Source: Hydractinia symbiolongicarpus
Lineage: Eukaryota; Cnidaria; Hydrozoa; Anthoathecata; Hydractiniidae
Length of the DNA: 64,000 nucleotides
Assembly: GCF_029227915.1 (NCBI RefSeq)
Contig: NC_079886.1
Location: forward strand, 23,476,501 to 23,540,500
Direction of reading: 5' to 3'
Every line of letters starts with the position of its first letter. Positions within the stretch are counted from its first letter, which is position 1. The notes below the pieces were generated by a model. That model made no database searches and was not told where the DNA came from. It was given only the letters and a program-made list of their open reading frames with translations. The translations under genes and the position numbers were made by a program. Of the stretch, positions 1 through 13,099 are shown one piece after another.

Positions 1-340
1 CACGGTAACAGCGCGGGAAAAGCTTGCTTGAAAAATTTAGTTGAGAGAAAACAGTGCCCACCATTTGCGGGGTATCGTTGGATAATGAAAGAATGGGAGA
101 TTTGCACTCATAGCACCATTGCTAGTCAAAGTTTTAATTCGCAGACATCTCTAAAAAATGGCGTACAGAAACGGCAGGTTTACTGTTCTGACGGATTCCA
201 TGCAGTGCATGATGGGATTTGTCTTGGCCTTAACAAACCGAAACCCAGTGAATATAGTGAATGCCAGATAAACTGGATGAGCACGTGTAACTTAATGCCG
301 TGGGGTGATTGGTCACAGTGCACAGAGGATTGTGGGACAG
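1..340 (+). CDS. THSD7: THSD7-like exon a (5' edge unknown)
   Basis: Frame 1 is open from the first base. It encodes the end of one TSP1 repeat (RKQCPPFAGYRW, then a Cys-rich stretch ending ECQINW) and the start of the next (PWGDWSQCTEDCGTG). The donor gtaagac follows base 340, leaving phase 1, the usual phase for TSP1 exons. Confidence 0.85.
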
Positions 341-3300
341 GTAAGACAAGTGATAAATTTTTTTAGATGCGAAAAATATATTATTATTGAAATAATACAA
401 ATAACATAAATATTGCGAAATGTTTGGCGCAAAGATGATAGAGGCTAGCAACAATTTTATCGCTAGGAGCAATCTTTAAAATCCTTAACATGTGATCAAA
501 ATCTCTAATCACTGATTGAGTAACACTTATAGCGCTAATAAAGACAGCCTTCTGCCTCCTCGTTCATGCAGGCTAGATACAATGAAGTTCTTCATGGCAG
601 AGGTTTTAAAATGTTAAATTTGTTTACTGTGAAGTAGTAAATTGGTAATGTGCAAAGGAGAGCGCTTGTACAGTAGAAAGTGATTCTGACAATTAATTAA
701 TGAGATATTTTTAATGCGACGATATATTAATTTAGTTTGCAGACATTTTCACACGAGAATTTACAAAAATTAACAAGTTTATTTGATAAATTAATAGCTT
801 GAGAATTCTTGGTTCTGTTTAGTATTAAGGGGCGTGATCATTGAAAGTAACGATATAACTTCTCCTTCTTACAACTGAACACAAAACAGTACGTAGTGGC
901 GTTTCAAGATAACACCCCTACCCGCCCTTTTCTTTCAGTTGCTTTTGTCTTTAATTGGTTTGAGGTTGTATTCAGCTTCAAATTTAATAAATACTTTATC
1001 CAGTATTTGAAAAAAAGCCCTTTTATTCTTCCGGAATATAATTTTAGGGACCCAGGAAAGGAAACGAATATTTTCTTCTGAAGATTGCAAAGATAAAAAA
1101 TTCGATCTTCTACAGACTCGAAAATGTAACACCCAGCCATGTCAGGAATACTTTCACCATTATGGAGCCTGGAGCGAGTGTCATCCAATCATAGATGACA
1201 AAAAATGTTTACATTGGAAATTTATAAATGGCGAGCAACTTCGTAACGTTACCTGTCGATCTTCTAACGGATCGGCTGTCGCGAATGTTTACTGCGAGGA
1301 GTATGACGGTGAAAAACTGAGAACAAGGGTAAATAACTTAAAATAATAACCAGCCATACCTTGAAGAATAGTTTTATTTTTATCCTCCGAGTTCATACTA
1401 ACTGTCACGGATACAAAGCTCTCGAGTTAAACAAAAATATTTTCTCCCGTGTAATCTTTCCTTGCGAAAATCAATACGTTTAAGCCTTCACAACAAAGGT
1501 CTAAAAATCAAAATAATTTAATGGTAGGAAGAATAACGTCCACATTTTGACAATTTGGTAGAGATTCCCACCACAATTGCTTGTTGTTAAAAATGCTGAA
1601 CCAACATGCTCAAACCTGCGTCCATACCTAAAAAGATAATGAATAAACAGTATATTATTAATTGGCATTTCCTACTAAAAACACAGTTTGGTCATTTCCG
1701 GCCAGTATTTAGGAATAAAAACAACATTTTTACATTTTTAGAACAGCTGCGGCGTCCAATGTGAGACTAATTGCGTGCTGTCCACTTGGTCCAGTTTCTC
1801 ACAATGTTCGGCATCTTGTGGAGCTGGAATATCTATACGATCAAGGCGTATATACGCCCAGCCTTCAATTGGTGGAAGGGCGTGCCCAGCTGCTACACAT
1901 AACTTTGTAACGGAAACCAAACCGTGCAAACTAAGAGAATGCTATGGAAATGTTTGGAAAGCAGAAGAATGGGGCGAGTGTATTATGAATAGACGAAAGC
2001 AATGTGGAAGAGGTATATTGTCTTATTGTATATATTTTGCCATGAGGAGGACTGTGTCGAGGAAGCATTGGATAAGGTCTGTAGGCAGAACGAAGTAAAG
2101 CGTTATGTCCGTGTTCTTTTTTCCTTGACAAAGGAGGCCCTTTTAGGTAAATTTTCTTTTTGAATATTTTATGTCTAGAATGAAATAGCTAAATATAAAT
2201 TATGTTCCACATTCGGGGATGACCTTGGGCTTTAAATAAAGTACCTTATGGATAGCCATAGCCAACTTCGTTCTCAGCACATGTTGTCTTATTTTTATAT
2301 TAGGGATAGCGAGTTCACCGTCCCGATATGAAAACATACCACATGGACTGAAAACGAGGTTCATAGATAAGTCAATTCTGAAGTAACCCTCTATATATAC
2401 TTTTTATAATTTGGCAATGAGGAAATATACTTCCAAATAGTTTCGAAAGAATTTATTCCAGTGATAGTATAAAATCTTTGATAGGAATCTAAATGAAGTA
2501 GTTTATCAGTCATAATCGTTAAGCTCCACTGATAACATTCATACATGTTTATTTGCCTGATGTGACGTTTAAGAAAAAAAATACTAATCCAAGAATATTT
2601 TCGAGGATTTGTTTCATTTACTTTATGTGTTTCACTTGTTAAGAACAATTTTTAAGAGTAATCACAAGACTGAAATATTTTTTGTTTTTTTCTCTAAATA
2701 CCACAACAGAACAATTTCCTCCAAAATGTGTTTCAAGATCTTGTGATTTTGCAAAATTATACTTGTGTTCGCAAAGCCGTTGTGGTCGCAAAAAGTTGCA
2801 ATGTTTTGCGTGCATAAAATATTATATCAAAATAGGAATAACTTTTAACTGGTCATGTGAAAATGTAAGAACACTTTAGCCTAAAACCAAATACCCTGTT
2901 TCTTATATTACCCGTTTATACTATGGCACATTTATGAAAAATAGGGATTCTTAAAGGCTTTTTCCAGTCTCCAATAATCAAATTTCAAAGTACAAAAAAT
3001 GTTAACTTCTACGACTTTTTTCTGTATCCATCCTATACATCTTTCCAACAATGTTTGATTTATTTCTTGACAGGAAAACGAAATCGCACTGTATCTTGTA
3101 TTGATCCTGCAACGGGAGACACATCAGGGAACTGCACTGACGCTCCACCAATTACAGAAAAGGGTTGCAAGATATATTGTGCTACAGACCAATGTGTGGT
3201 TTCTGATTGGTCAGAATGGAGTAGATGCGAGGTGAAGGACAATCAACTTATATCACAGCGAACGCGCCAAATTTTACGAGCAGGAAAGGAAAGAGCATGT

Positions 3301-6300
3301 CGCAGATTAAAGGATCGAAAGATCTGTGAGAAGTTTTCATGGAAAGCTAACGCATGGAGCAGTTGTCTTTTAAACTCAGGTAAGGTAGAAATTTGACGAG
3401 CTTATAATTCATTTTCTAATTTAATAGGCAGAACGTATTACTTGAGGAAAGTACTGGGGAGGAGAGTGTGGTAAAATAAAAATATTTGTGCTCTCTTTTT
3501 ACACAGACAATGAAACTTGTGGTGCTGGAATACGTGAAAGACTTGTTGAATGTGTAAATAAACATGGAAAAGCCGTGGACCCATTAAAATGTTATAATAT
3601 TAAGTCAGTCGCACCCCGGATGTATGAGACGTGCGTTATACTCTGCCCAGGGAAATGCGAAGTGTCGTCTTGGAGTGAATGGTCAGCGTGTGATCAAAAA
3701 TGCGACACGGTCAAGTACAGTACTAGACGAAGAGTGGTTGTGAGTCATCCCAAGAGTTGTGGCGAGACAGTTTTAACAGGTAGGCGAGTCATGCGGTGTA
3801 TTTTGAAATGATTTTTTGTTCGACGGGAGGGATCTGTTTTATTGTGTTTACAATATGTTTGTGCCATGTGACAATCCTTATCTTTTTCAATTGACAAGGA
3901 CTTTTGCTGAAAACCCAAGCGAGAGTTCTAAGTCCTTAGTTCTTAGTCAGAAGCAGGAGATGTCTCATCCGGGTAAAGTTGAAGTGAAAATAATTGTAAA
4001 TATATTATATGGCTAGTGTTGCGATAAAAAATACAAAAAGAAATTATGAGATCTGGTAAATTTCTCTTAAACTGGTTTCTAACTAGCTTAGTTAACTAAG
4101 CTTTCTTCGAAAATATCAAATTCAGTTTCTCTCAAACGAAAACTTAGCCGCAAACAAATGTCAATGCAAATCCCTAAAATTCAAATCCACCTCATAGCAA
4201 ACTCCGAATTACAATCAACCAACCACCACAAAGTCGGAGTGATCACGTCTTATCCTTTCTTAAATAATTAAAGAATCCATTAAATTTGTTTGGGTGAGTG
4301 AGGCCATTCACGCTGAAAACAAAAGATTGACCACGTGAGCAAAGAACAATAGAATTAACCAATCACAAAGCGCGGTCAGTATTCTGACCGCAGAAAAATC
4401 GTTTGAGACCCAGCGTGATTTTTCCAGCCTTAACTATTTCGATTTCCTGGTGGTAAGAAAAATTATGCTGGCTAGTTTCTAACTTGCTCTCGTGCATTTT
4501 AAAAAACAAATCATTAAATTGAAGAAGGAAAACTCACAAACAGAAGGAAAGCTATTATCCGAAAGATGATACCACTAAACTGCAGTTGCTAAGCAACTAT
4601 AAAAACAGACGCCAGTGAAAAGGAAGTCTGTCAAATTTGACGACAAGTTATGAGTATGTCGAGAACAGTTTTAGAATGCTTAATGAATTATGACGGCATA
4701 TGAACACTCGAAATTAACAAAATTGTTAACAATAGAAAATTTATCATTATCAATTTCATTCGCGTTATTTTTGGTGGTGATGATATGTGATGGCTTAATA
4801 GTGTTTGACCACAGGAAATAAGTACTTAATTTGCTATGTCGAGGTTAATGATCATTTATGGTTAAAATAGAAAGAGGGCTGGCTGTATTGTAGGGGTACA
4901 ATAAAAGGGTTTCCCTCTCACTCAGTAATATAAATGTCTGATAAAATTTTTCTCTGAAACAATTATTCGTCGGGACAAAATATTCGACACCTGTAGAAAA
5001 TTTATTTGCTTTTGTTTTTAGTTTTTAAGAGTTTTTTTTTATGTGAGATTAAAAAACAAAAAACACTATTTATAGACTACAAATTTTAAGTCAGTATTCT
5101 AACTAATTTCTCTGACAAAATTCTCCCCACCCCACCAAGAATTTGTCACTTTTGTGCGACATGTTTAGGGGAAATCAATTTTCGTAACGTAAAGCAAGGC
5201 CGAAGTCTTTTAAGAGAGGGGCTAAAAGTCATCAAAAATCTAAAAGATCTGTTATAAGCAATAGATTATTCTGGAGGAGTAATACCACTACTTTACCGCC
5301 ACCCAAACATCCAACCACGCACTAACCCACGATAATCTAAACAGGGCCTCTCTAATAAAATAAACCTTTCATTAAAGACTAATAATATATTTCCTCTAAA
5401 ACAAGAAAGTTTTTCTGCATTATAAAAATTTTTCAGTTATGTTACAGTAATCTATTCATTCATAGAATCGTTGTTCTGTCCGATCTACCCCTGCTACACA
5501 TTAGCTGTCAGTGACTGGCATCAATGCGAAGCTGTGCACAAGGACACGTGCGGTGTTGGTCAACAGAAGAGAAGTGCGGTGTGTAAAAGAAGTGATGGAA
5601 AGGAAGTCAGTTTGCCATACTGCATGGAATATGTAACAGGTAAAATAAGAAATACGTTAACGAATTTTTCTTTTGTTAATATTTATTCATTTATTTATTT
5701 ATATAATTTTACCTTTAATCTTATTGTTTTCATGCTGACGTTTGTCTAAAAAAGGAAGACCAATGATACTTTGTCAAAATTTGTCCAAGAAAGGTTTTCT
5801 ATTAACGCTCCCAAAACTGAACTGCGAGAGTTGATCACGAATCGTTAAGTATCAAGAAGAAAAAGCGTACGGGGCCGAATAAGTACCAAAAAAAGAAGAT
5901 GGAATCGGTATTTCAGCAGAATATGAATGAATCTTTCTTTACTTCTACGTATTTTTCAGGAGCCACAAGGCTGACACGTAATTGTCAAATACCATGTTGG
6001 AATGATTGCATAACAACTGATTGGTCCACGTGGTCAGAATGTTTTGGAATATGTGATTATACAAAGAAGCTTTTAATAACCCATGGGTTTACAGTTAGAT
6101 GTCGTTCAATTCTACAAAATTCTACGGCAAATGGCATTCCATGCCCAAACACGTTGCACGAAGAAAAAAAATGTTTCTCCCCAAAATGTTATACTCAAAA
6201 AAGAAGGTATGGTAACTAAGTTGCTAAAACGTATTTCACTTGTGTTGGCAACAAAAGCATAATTTGAGGACCTTTGAAAACTGGTGACTAAGTGTAGTTT

Positions 6301-7832
6301 TATGCATTTCTTTTTACCCAGGAATCATCAATGCGTCCGTTCAGACGGCACGTTTCTTTCGTATGGTTGCAAAGTTGATCACTCGCAAAAGAAATATCCC
6401 TGCAAGTGCCCTGTTCAGAATTCCAGGTGTATAAATAAACGATTTTGTCGCTGTCACCATGGTTACGTGGGTGTGACCAACAAAAGTAAATTTTTAACGA
6501 AGTGTGTACCTTTCACTGCGAAGGAGAACATTTCAGCTGGTAGGTCTTATCAGATTTTCTGTGTTTTTTTAGTGTTTTAGCGCCCTTTTGAGTGATTTCC
6601 TTTTTTGTCCTCCTAATTAATATTCATTTGGATGATTTTTGTTTAAAAACAACGTTGCTATACAAGGTTTTATTTTCAAACTAGTTGATAGCCTGTATAT
6701 AAATATCCACAGGTTCGACCGTCCTTTATGAATCGCATTTCGTGCGTCTGTTACATAGCTATAAAATCGCGCAGAGAATTAACGCTACTGTGGTACCATT
6801 TTTCGCCAAGACAGAAAAATAAAAACACTTTTATTATAATACTCGTTTGCCCGTGAAAACTCCAAGAAAATTCGCCTGTTAAAGCAAAGTTAATAAAAAC
6901 ATATCACATTTGCTACTTTTAGCTTAAAAATTTATGCGTGGTTTAGTATGACTCAGTTCTTTCCGACAGATAGACAACGGTTATTAGAAATTCTGACATA
7001 TAATAACTCAACTCACAAAAATGTTGAAAAAATAACAACAAAATATTCATATTTCCTGAAATAAATAAATATAAAAAATTGTCGAAAATTCCGTCTGTTT
7101 ATATCTCAACGGGTGTTAGTGAAGCTTGGTGGTGAAATTTATTATATATTACGAACTCATCGTTATTCAATTAAAAGGAATTGGGCGGTGTCATTTGTTT
7201 GTAGAAAAAGTAAAAGTCTTGGAATATAAGTAATCTTGTATATGCGAGAAGGTAACAATGTTTTTCTTCACAGATGAAGGAGAGATGAACATAAAAGTTA
7301 TCATCTGGGTGGTAGTTGGAAGCTTCGTGGTATATTGCGTGTTAGTCTCAGGGATAATTGTTCTATACAAAAGGTAATATATTGACATTACATTCGTTTT
7401 TCTTATTGTAAAGTTCATTAATTTTTTTTCTTCAAGAATGCAATTATGTTTTAATAAATCCTAAAAATCAACTTTGAACCCAGGACTTTTTCACGCCTAT
7501 GACATATACTTACGGGACTAATAAAAATCATTTTTTTATATTTTTTTAGGCACAGTAAAAAAAATTCCATGAAAAATACATTCTGCACAAACAATAACAA
7601 TTCTTACTATGAAGATGTGAACAACTGCGTAGAAAAACAAACCTTGGTCACGTTTACTAAAAAACAAGGGAGACCACGTCAATTATTAGCGTCACTAACG
7701 GAAGACACCGACAATTCTAGTAGTGGGATATCATCATTAACTAGCTCACAAACTTTGTTACAACTCGACGAGGAAGAACTTTTACGATATTCAGAACTGA
7801 ATGACGGTACGCAACTACATACAAAGTTGTGA
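1..7832 (+). CDS. THSD7: THSD7-like thrombospondin type-1 repeat transmembrane protein, 3' ten exons (partial at window start)
   Basis: Ten exons join in frame: 1-340, 1048-1328, 1742-2012, 3074-3379, 3507-3779, 5466-5639, 5960-6206, 6322-6539, 7274-7373 and 7550-7832. They total 2493 nt, exactly 831 codons with the stop, and every intron is GT..AG. The protein is a series of TSP1 repeats (cores PWGDWSQC, SDWSEWSRC, SSWSEWSAC, TDWSTWSEC), then a Cys-rich EGF-like segment, one hydrophobic transmembrane helix and a ~95-residue Ser/Asn-rich cytoplasmic tail. This order, and the C-terminal YPCYxxxxSDW and QCVRSDG blocks, match vertebrate THSD7A/B, type I membrane glycoproteins involved in cell migration and adhesion. 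The N-terminal half lies outside the window. Frame 1 is open to base 1, so the first exon shown may begin upstream. Family assignment is firm; the choice between A and B does not apply to an invertebrate homologue. Confidence 0.92.
1048..1328 (+). CDS. THSD7: THSD7-like exon b
   Basis: The acceptor attttag precedes base 1048 and completes a Gly codon with the previous exon. It encodes the rest of the TSP1 repeat (RKCNTQPC) and the start of another (YGAWSEC). The donor gtaaata follows base 1328 at phase 0. Confidence 0.85.
1742..2012 (+). CDS. THSD7: THSD7-like exon c
   Basis: The acceptor tacatttttag is followed in phase 0 by NSCGVQCETNC and a TSP1 core (LSTWSSFSQCSASCGAGIS). It ends in the next repeat start (EEWGEC) with donor gtatat, phase 1. 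Confidence 0.88.
3074..3379 (+). CDS. THSD7: THSD7-like exon d
   Basis: The acceptor ttcttgacag joins CGRG to KRNRTVSC, restoring a normal TSP1 strand. A full repeat core SDWSEWSRC follows, then a degenerate core (ANAWSSC). The donor gtaagg follows at phase 1. Confidence 0.9.
3507..3779 (+). CDS. THSD7: THSD7-like exon e
   Basis: The acceptor tttttacacag is followed by DNETCGAGIRERLVEC and the core SSWSEWSACDQKC. The donor gtaggc follows at phase 1. The downstream intron of 1686 bp is the longest in the gene here. Confidence 0.9.
4085..4102. repeat. 18-bp perfect palindrome in THSD7-like intron
   Basis: AGCTTAGTTAACTAAGCT reads identically on both strands. It lies in the 1.7-kb intron between the exons ending at 3779 and starting at 5466. 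No function can be assigned. Confidence 0.7.
4372..4391. repeat. Hairpin GCGGTCAG-TATT-CTGACCGC in THSD7-like intron
   Basis: A perfect 8-bp GC-rich stem with a TATT loop stands out in an AT-rich intron. It follows an AACCAATCAC stretch. It could be the tip of a degraded MITE or a cruciform; nothing here decides. Confidence 0.6.
5466..5639 (+). CDS. THSD7: THSD7-like exon f
   Basis: The acceptor attcatag gives ESLFCPIYPCYTLAVSDWHQC. This aligns with the YPCYxW...SxW block of vertebrate THSD7. The donor gtaaaa follows at phase 1. Confidence 0.9.
5960..6206 (+). CDS. THSD7: THSD7-like exon g
   Basis: The acceptor tatttttcag gives GATRLTRNCQIPCWNDC and the last strong TSP1 core, TDWSTWSEC. It ends CFSPKCYTQKR with donor gtatgg, phase 2. 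Confidence 0.9.
6322..6539 (+). CDS. THSD7: THSD7-like exon h (EGF-like segment)
   Basis: The acceptor ctttttacccag gives NHQCVRSDGTFLSYGC, then a Cys-rich EGF-like stretch (CKCPVQNSRCINKRFCRCHHG). The donor gtaggt follows at phase 1. Confidence 0.9.
7274..7373 (+). CDS. THSD7: THSD7-like exon i (transmembrane helix)
   Basis: The acceptor tttcttcacag starts a 100-nt exon. It encodes an acidic linker (DEGEMN) and about 23 hydrophobic residues (VIIWVVVGSFVVYCVLVSG..) followed by basic YKR, as expected for a type I stop-transfer segment. The donor gtaata follows at phase 2. Confidence 0.88.
7550..7832 (+). CDS. THSD7: THSD7-like terminal exon (cytoplasmic tail)
   Basis: The acceptor atttttttag precedes base 7550. 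It encodes a polar tail rich in Asn and Ser with a basic start, an acidic LDEEELL stretch and the C-terminus LHTKL, then TGA at 7830-7832. No domain is recognised in the tail. Confidence 0.88.
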
Positions 7833-8125
7833 CACCTTATATTAAATAACAGAATGACGGTGCGCGACTGAGTACCAAGTTGTGCCTTCTCATATCAACA
7901 GTGCCATGAGATTAAATTCTGCGATATGTTACCACATCAACCGCGTAATTGTCGAATGACGTCAGTGCTAGCAACTGGGGTTAGAAGGACAAAAATTCCC
8001 CAAACACGAGGGAGAGCATTCTCTCCTTCATATAGATATTTTAGTATTATTTAAAGTTTAGAATTATGTAAATTATTTTTTGCGTCATATTTGTAAAAAG
8101 AATAAATATGTAACTAAACAGGTGG
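7833..8125 (+). other. 3' UTR and poly(A) signal of the THSD7-like gene
   Basis: An AATAAA hexamer lies at 8101-8106, about 270 nt after the stop codon and preceded by A/T-rich sequence. This is a plausible cleavage signal. The exact poly(A) site is not determined. Confidence 0.6.
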
Positions 8126-11100
8126 TGATTTTTCAGTGTTGACAAGGGATCGTCTGCTTTATGTTCTGTTGGAAAACTAAGACATAGTGACGCAATAATA
8201 TTAATTCTGGCTGATTTATGTCATCAGATTGATTACTAATTGTTTATTTGGCTCGTACAAAAATTAAATTCTTTGGCGGAATATTCTCTGTTTGGCGCAA
8301 TACAGCATTACTGATAGGCAAGCAAAATTTTTTTCATTCTTTTTCGATTTTAATGTTTTTTTTTCACCATTCTCAGTTTCGAGGACAAAAGTTTTGGAAA
8401 CACTTTGGTAAGATTTGAACCAAAAGTGGACAAGCTTTTTCTACAATCTCATTTAAATGAATTAAAAGGCTCAGGGAGATGTTTTTTTAGAAGACATTTA
8501 ATCAACTTTTAGCATCTTTTTAGATTCTTAATATAAAAAACCTAGAATGAGAAGTATGCTGGAGACAAGGTTGGTTTTTCTGAAGTTCGCTTCAGATGAT
8601 GTCCGTAGTTGATGCGGAAGCTTTGCAGAGATATTCAACAGCATTATTTTTATAACACCTCTTGTATGGCTTTCTTACATCACAACATTGTGTCTTCATA
8701 AGAACATAACCGGCAACCTCATCCCCAGGGCTCTTCTATGTCTACAATATTCTGGGGAGACGGCTCCGTTATAGTGTAACTGGGACACTGTTCAACTGTT
8801 CTTAATATTTTTTTATGTTTTTGTAAAGCAAGAATCACAATGGTATTACCACCTATGGTGGTCAGATGCAAAAAATATCACAACGCGTGACTCTCTAATT
8901 ACAGCATGCGATCCTAAAATTTGCAGATGTTGTAAAACGTAGGTTTAATGTAATTAAATTAGAAGAACCGCCAGCTTATCGCGCATGCGTTCTGATAAGA
9001 TGAACTTTTAAAGCTTTCTTGTCTGTGATCCTAAAAATAAAGTACTAAGGGGTATGGAGGTGAACTTGTTCTTCTAAGGGTACCGTTACACGTAATATTT
9101 CGCCCTGCGTGGAAACTCACCCCGCTTTTGCCCGGGGATTAAATTTCAACTCACTGTTACTTAAAAATTGAACAACCCAAGAAAAAAACAAAGAAAATGA
9201 TGAATAAATAAATAAAAAAGAAAATAATATCAATAGTCTTTTTTTCGCCCTAGGGTGAATATGTGTACTCTCGCCTACATGTAACCAAGTTTTTTTCCTC
9301 CTGTGGTAAAAATTTCTCCTGGGTAACGACAGTGTACAACACTTTCTCCTAAAAACAAACAAGGCTGAGTAATCAGTATAAGTTTCCACATTGTGCGCAT
9401 TTTTAATGTACAAACTAAAATATTCTCAGCTCAGTTCTTCAAAATAAAAAGTAATTCCTATGAACAGCGAGACCATCGGCTGCATCAGTCTTACTATAAC
9501 CTTGTAAATCATTAGAAGCCATCAACTGAATCAACAAAATAAAAAAGCGTTTTTGCTATAAAAAATCCTTGAGTCAACAGTAATCGTTTTCCAATCAAAA
9601 TGTTTTAAAATGCTTTGCACAACTTGAAGGAAAAAGGATAGTTGTTGACGATCGCATTATAGCCCTCGCGCAGATCGACGAATTCAGATTTTTCGCGTAC
9701 TTACACTTTCGAAAATTAATAAATTGAGAATCTTTTGTGCACAAACTCATAATGTGACATTTTGTGCCCTCGAACGTTTCCTATAATGAAAATCCAATTT
9801 TTTTTAATGACATTCCTACAAATGGTTGGGATTAAGGCTGTTTATTTTTAATTTATTCTCGTTAAAAGATCATGAGAAGCATTGCTATCAACTTCAAAAA
9901 ATTATCGAAAGAAAAAAATTACTGAAAAGTTTGAAATACCTATACAATAAGTTCAATTAAGTGGGTTGGTTTGTAATCAACGCGAACAACAACAGAGTAT
10001 TAACATCACAAGATATGAGTAAAATGCCCTTTGTAACATTTTTGATACTCGCTAGTGGAATCAACATGCGATAACAGAAAGATGTTTCGCTATCAATGTC
10101 GTACGATTTCTGGCCAAACCAATATATTAACAAAAACACTTCTAATCCTTTACGATTAACAAAATTTTTATTCCATAGATGTTACTGTAATTTTAAATAC
10201 CCAGATCTGTACATAATTATCATTATTATTGGAGTTACTTAATTCAGGATAGCCTTTTCAGTTCCTATAGTACTGCTATCAACGTGAGTCCTGGGAGAGG
10301 GATCTAGTGCATTTAAAGCTCCTATTTGAGCTACGGAAGCCGTGCAAACACAACGATCGCTTAACTAAGAAACTGCCTTAGATATCAATCCTATTCTTAT
10401 GCTGAACGCTAAGCGGAAGGGAAAGATTACACACTTTTATAGTGTCTGACATGATTTGGCCGGGTTTTAAACCCAAAACTTTTCCCACCGGAAACGTACG
10501 CTCAACCACAAGACAAGGATACCATTGAAACAAAATATAAAAATTTTTGTCAAAATTAAAAAAGCATTTGAATAGGAAAGTCACAGAATTTAAAATCTCA
10601 TGCGCAAAGAAAATTATGCATAATCAAGGATGCCATAGGCACTTTGTACAACCCCTCGCACACAGGTGTTCAATTTTTCAAGAGTAACTTTTTTTGCGAA
10701 ATAAGCAATTTTACTGTACTTCTCGACAATTGGTTTCATAAAGTCGAACTAAACATAATAAAGTGGCGGAACAGCCGTGCAGCACAGGTTGACTAAACCT
10801 ATCTTTGCAGGAGGTACATGTATCTTGGGACAAAATTTTCAGGACAATGTCAGTTTTTAGTTATTATATTGCATTACAGAGGCTACGAACCGGTCAAAAT
10901 GTTCACATTGCGTATATTCCGCGCACATATTAAAAATCCGGCAAACGCGTTTCGCGCAATGAACAGCGCACTTTGCTCGCTGGTTCAATATTTTTAGAAA
11001 TATTTTAGCAACACTCATTGTGGATGAAAACATGACCAAGGCTGGAGAAGATAAAAATTCTAGATATATCTATATGTTCGAGTCTGTAAATTACATACAT

Positions 11101-13000
11101 GCTGAAAAGTAGCCATTTTTGTTTTTCGCCGCCATCAGCTCCACTTTTGCGTAAGTCACTAAAGTATAACATTTAAATATAACTGGACAGTCTTAATCTC
11201 TAACATAGCTTTATTACGGAGATCCACCCCACCAGATAAGGGTTTGAAAATTGAGGAAGAGAGTGATGTTGACCTCAACAATTCTTTCTATCAAAAAAAT
11301 ATTTGCAACTAGCCAAAAGTTCCATGTCTGTTTTAAACATTGACAAAAACAACGCCCGTTCTTCACTGAAAAAGCGCTAGCCTCGAAATTTACCTTCCTT
11401 CCTCAATATTTCCTTGAGATTGTAGAATGCGGCAGCTATGTTTATAAACCATGTTGGCTTCAAAATTTGCGAAATTTTTGTAAGAGTATACAATGGCTAA
11501 ATTTTTTTGAAAAAATAAGAATGTCTCGATGCAGTAGCGGCAACTTCTGTAAATGTAGGCTTAAAGATTCAAATTTTAAAAGGGGTGCTCGAGCCTTAAG
11601 GGGATTCACGTTATAAGCTGTAGTAAAATTTTAGTGTTTACCTTAAGGATACTAATTTCTGCGGCAAGTAATTTTCGCAAATTGAACAGATTTGAATATT
11701 TCGCGGGACATAATATTCTCAGTTACATGATTTAAAAAAATATTTTCCCTCACAAATTTGTTTTTTGATAGTATAAGTGGCTATACACTTTAAAAGTATC
11801 AAAATCTTCTCACAAAAGTTCGTTCTCTTAAGATGACGCACTAAAATGTTAGCTACTACGACTTCAACTAAAAAAAAGATTTTTAGCGTGACTCTGTTTC
11901 ATCACGGTATTAAAATTGTTCACAGTATGAACTATGTTATCTTTACAGGATTAGAAGTTAAAACGTTTCGTGGTAGGTCCTAATAAAACTGAGGTAATCA
12001 TATTAACAAGAGACGCGAGAAAGTACAGCATATCTTTTTCGGTGATCTCTATATAATATAAAAATATATAAGAAAGTACAATATAGTATAATACAAGTAA
12101 TGACAAAAACAAATATATTATTATAACAAAATTAGAACTTTTTATCAGGAATCTAGTTCCAATGTTGTTTCAAATAAACATATTAAAAAATATTATTAAA
12201 ATTTAAGCTTAGTTAATGTATGACAAATTTTTATCCACATAGCTTGGTCTTCTGTTACAGGTAATGAAATTGAATTTTTTTAACAATCAAATCATCCCAT
12301 ATTTTCATAAATTTCATAAAATTCATCACTATTTGTTATTTATTTACATTTGTATCGCGCTCATCTCAGTCTATATGTTTCACTAATAAATCACTTTAAA
12401 GTTATCACAATGCTCAGGTGATGAGTGGTGTGCAGGCAAGGCAATAGGCCATCCGCTGCATCAACTAAACTTTTAGTTCGTAGCAAACATTTAGTTCGTA
12501 GCATATGAAAAAAGGCCCACAAGATTTTTGTTCAAAATAAATGTTTTATGTATAAAATGAAAATACCCTGGTTGCCCGTCGTGAAAATCTTTCGTTTTGG
12601 AAAAAATGAGCCTTAAAAAATGCTTATTCGTGAGTTATCGAGCGACGTGGTGTGGTCATTCTGTATAAAACTATATTTTTCACAACCGATTTTTAGTTAG
12701 CACAACGGTAAAATATTTGTCCGGCAAAGTATCTAAAAAAATATAAACACAACAAGAAGCAAAAATGGCCGCTGAGCATCCAGCTTATGCGATCCATAGC
12801 TTCAATTCAAATGTAAATTTATTATCATTCACTACCAATTTGGCGTTAAAAGTGTTATTTGCGTAAGTTAAGGTTCGCAAAATGCAAAAATTTCCTCTTT
12901 ACATTTCCCACTAAAAATAAATTACTTTTTTTTCTCTGCCAAATAACAGCAGCCTTGATGCAATCCTTTTAAAGCAATTAAGTGTGGGAGTTCGTTTTTT
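8126..13000. other. Intergenic, no gene recognised
   Basis: I see no ORF with family similarity on either strand. The longest open stretches (for example 9117-9413 minus, 10378-10584 minus) are low-complexity or antisense-like and show no domain. The sequence is AT-rich. Around 8969-8994 an imperfect inverted repeat CTTATC..GATAAG flanks GCATGCG. At 12467-12502 the phrase TTTAGTTCGTAGCA occurs twice, 21 bp apart. Confidence 0.4.
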
Positions 13001-13099
13001 TAATTGAGTCTTAGCGTGTGACGTCACAAGCGCCAGTTAATGTTTTTATCGTCAATTCCAATCAATAATACCATTTGACGAAGGAGAGAAAAAGGGGGT

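Noticed and set aside
2682-2879. Cys-containing frame in a THSD7-like intron
   Set aside because: The exon ending at 2012 joins directly to 3074 with a perfect TSP1 continuation (CGRGKRNRTVSC); this segment has no matching splice phase or core motif.
3816-4016. Open frame between THSD7-like exons
   Set aside because: No Cys/Trp TSP1 pattern, and the exon ending at 3779 joins in phase to 5466, giving a normal repeat (VLTESLFCPIYPC).
9117-9413. 98-codon minus-strand frame
   Set aside because: Low-complexity basic and Phe-rich composition without domain or splice context.
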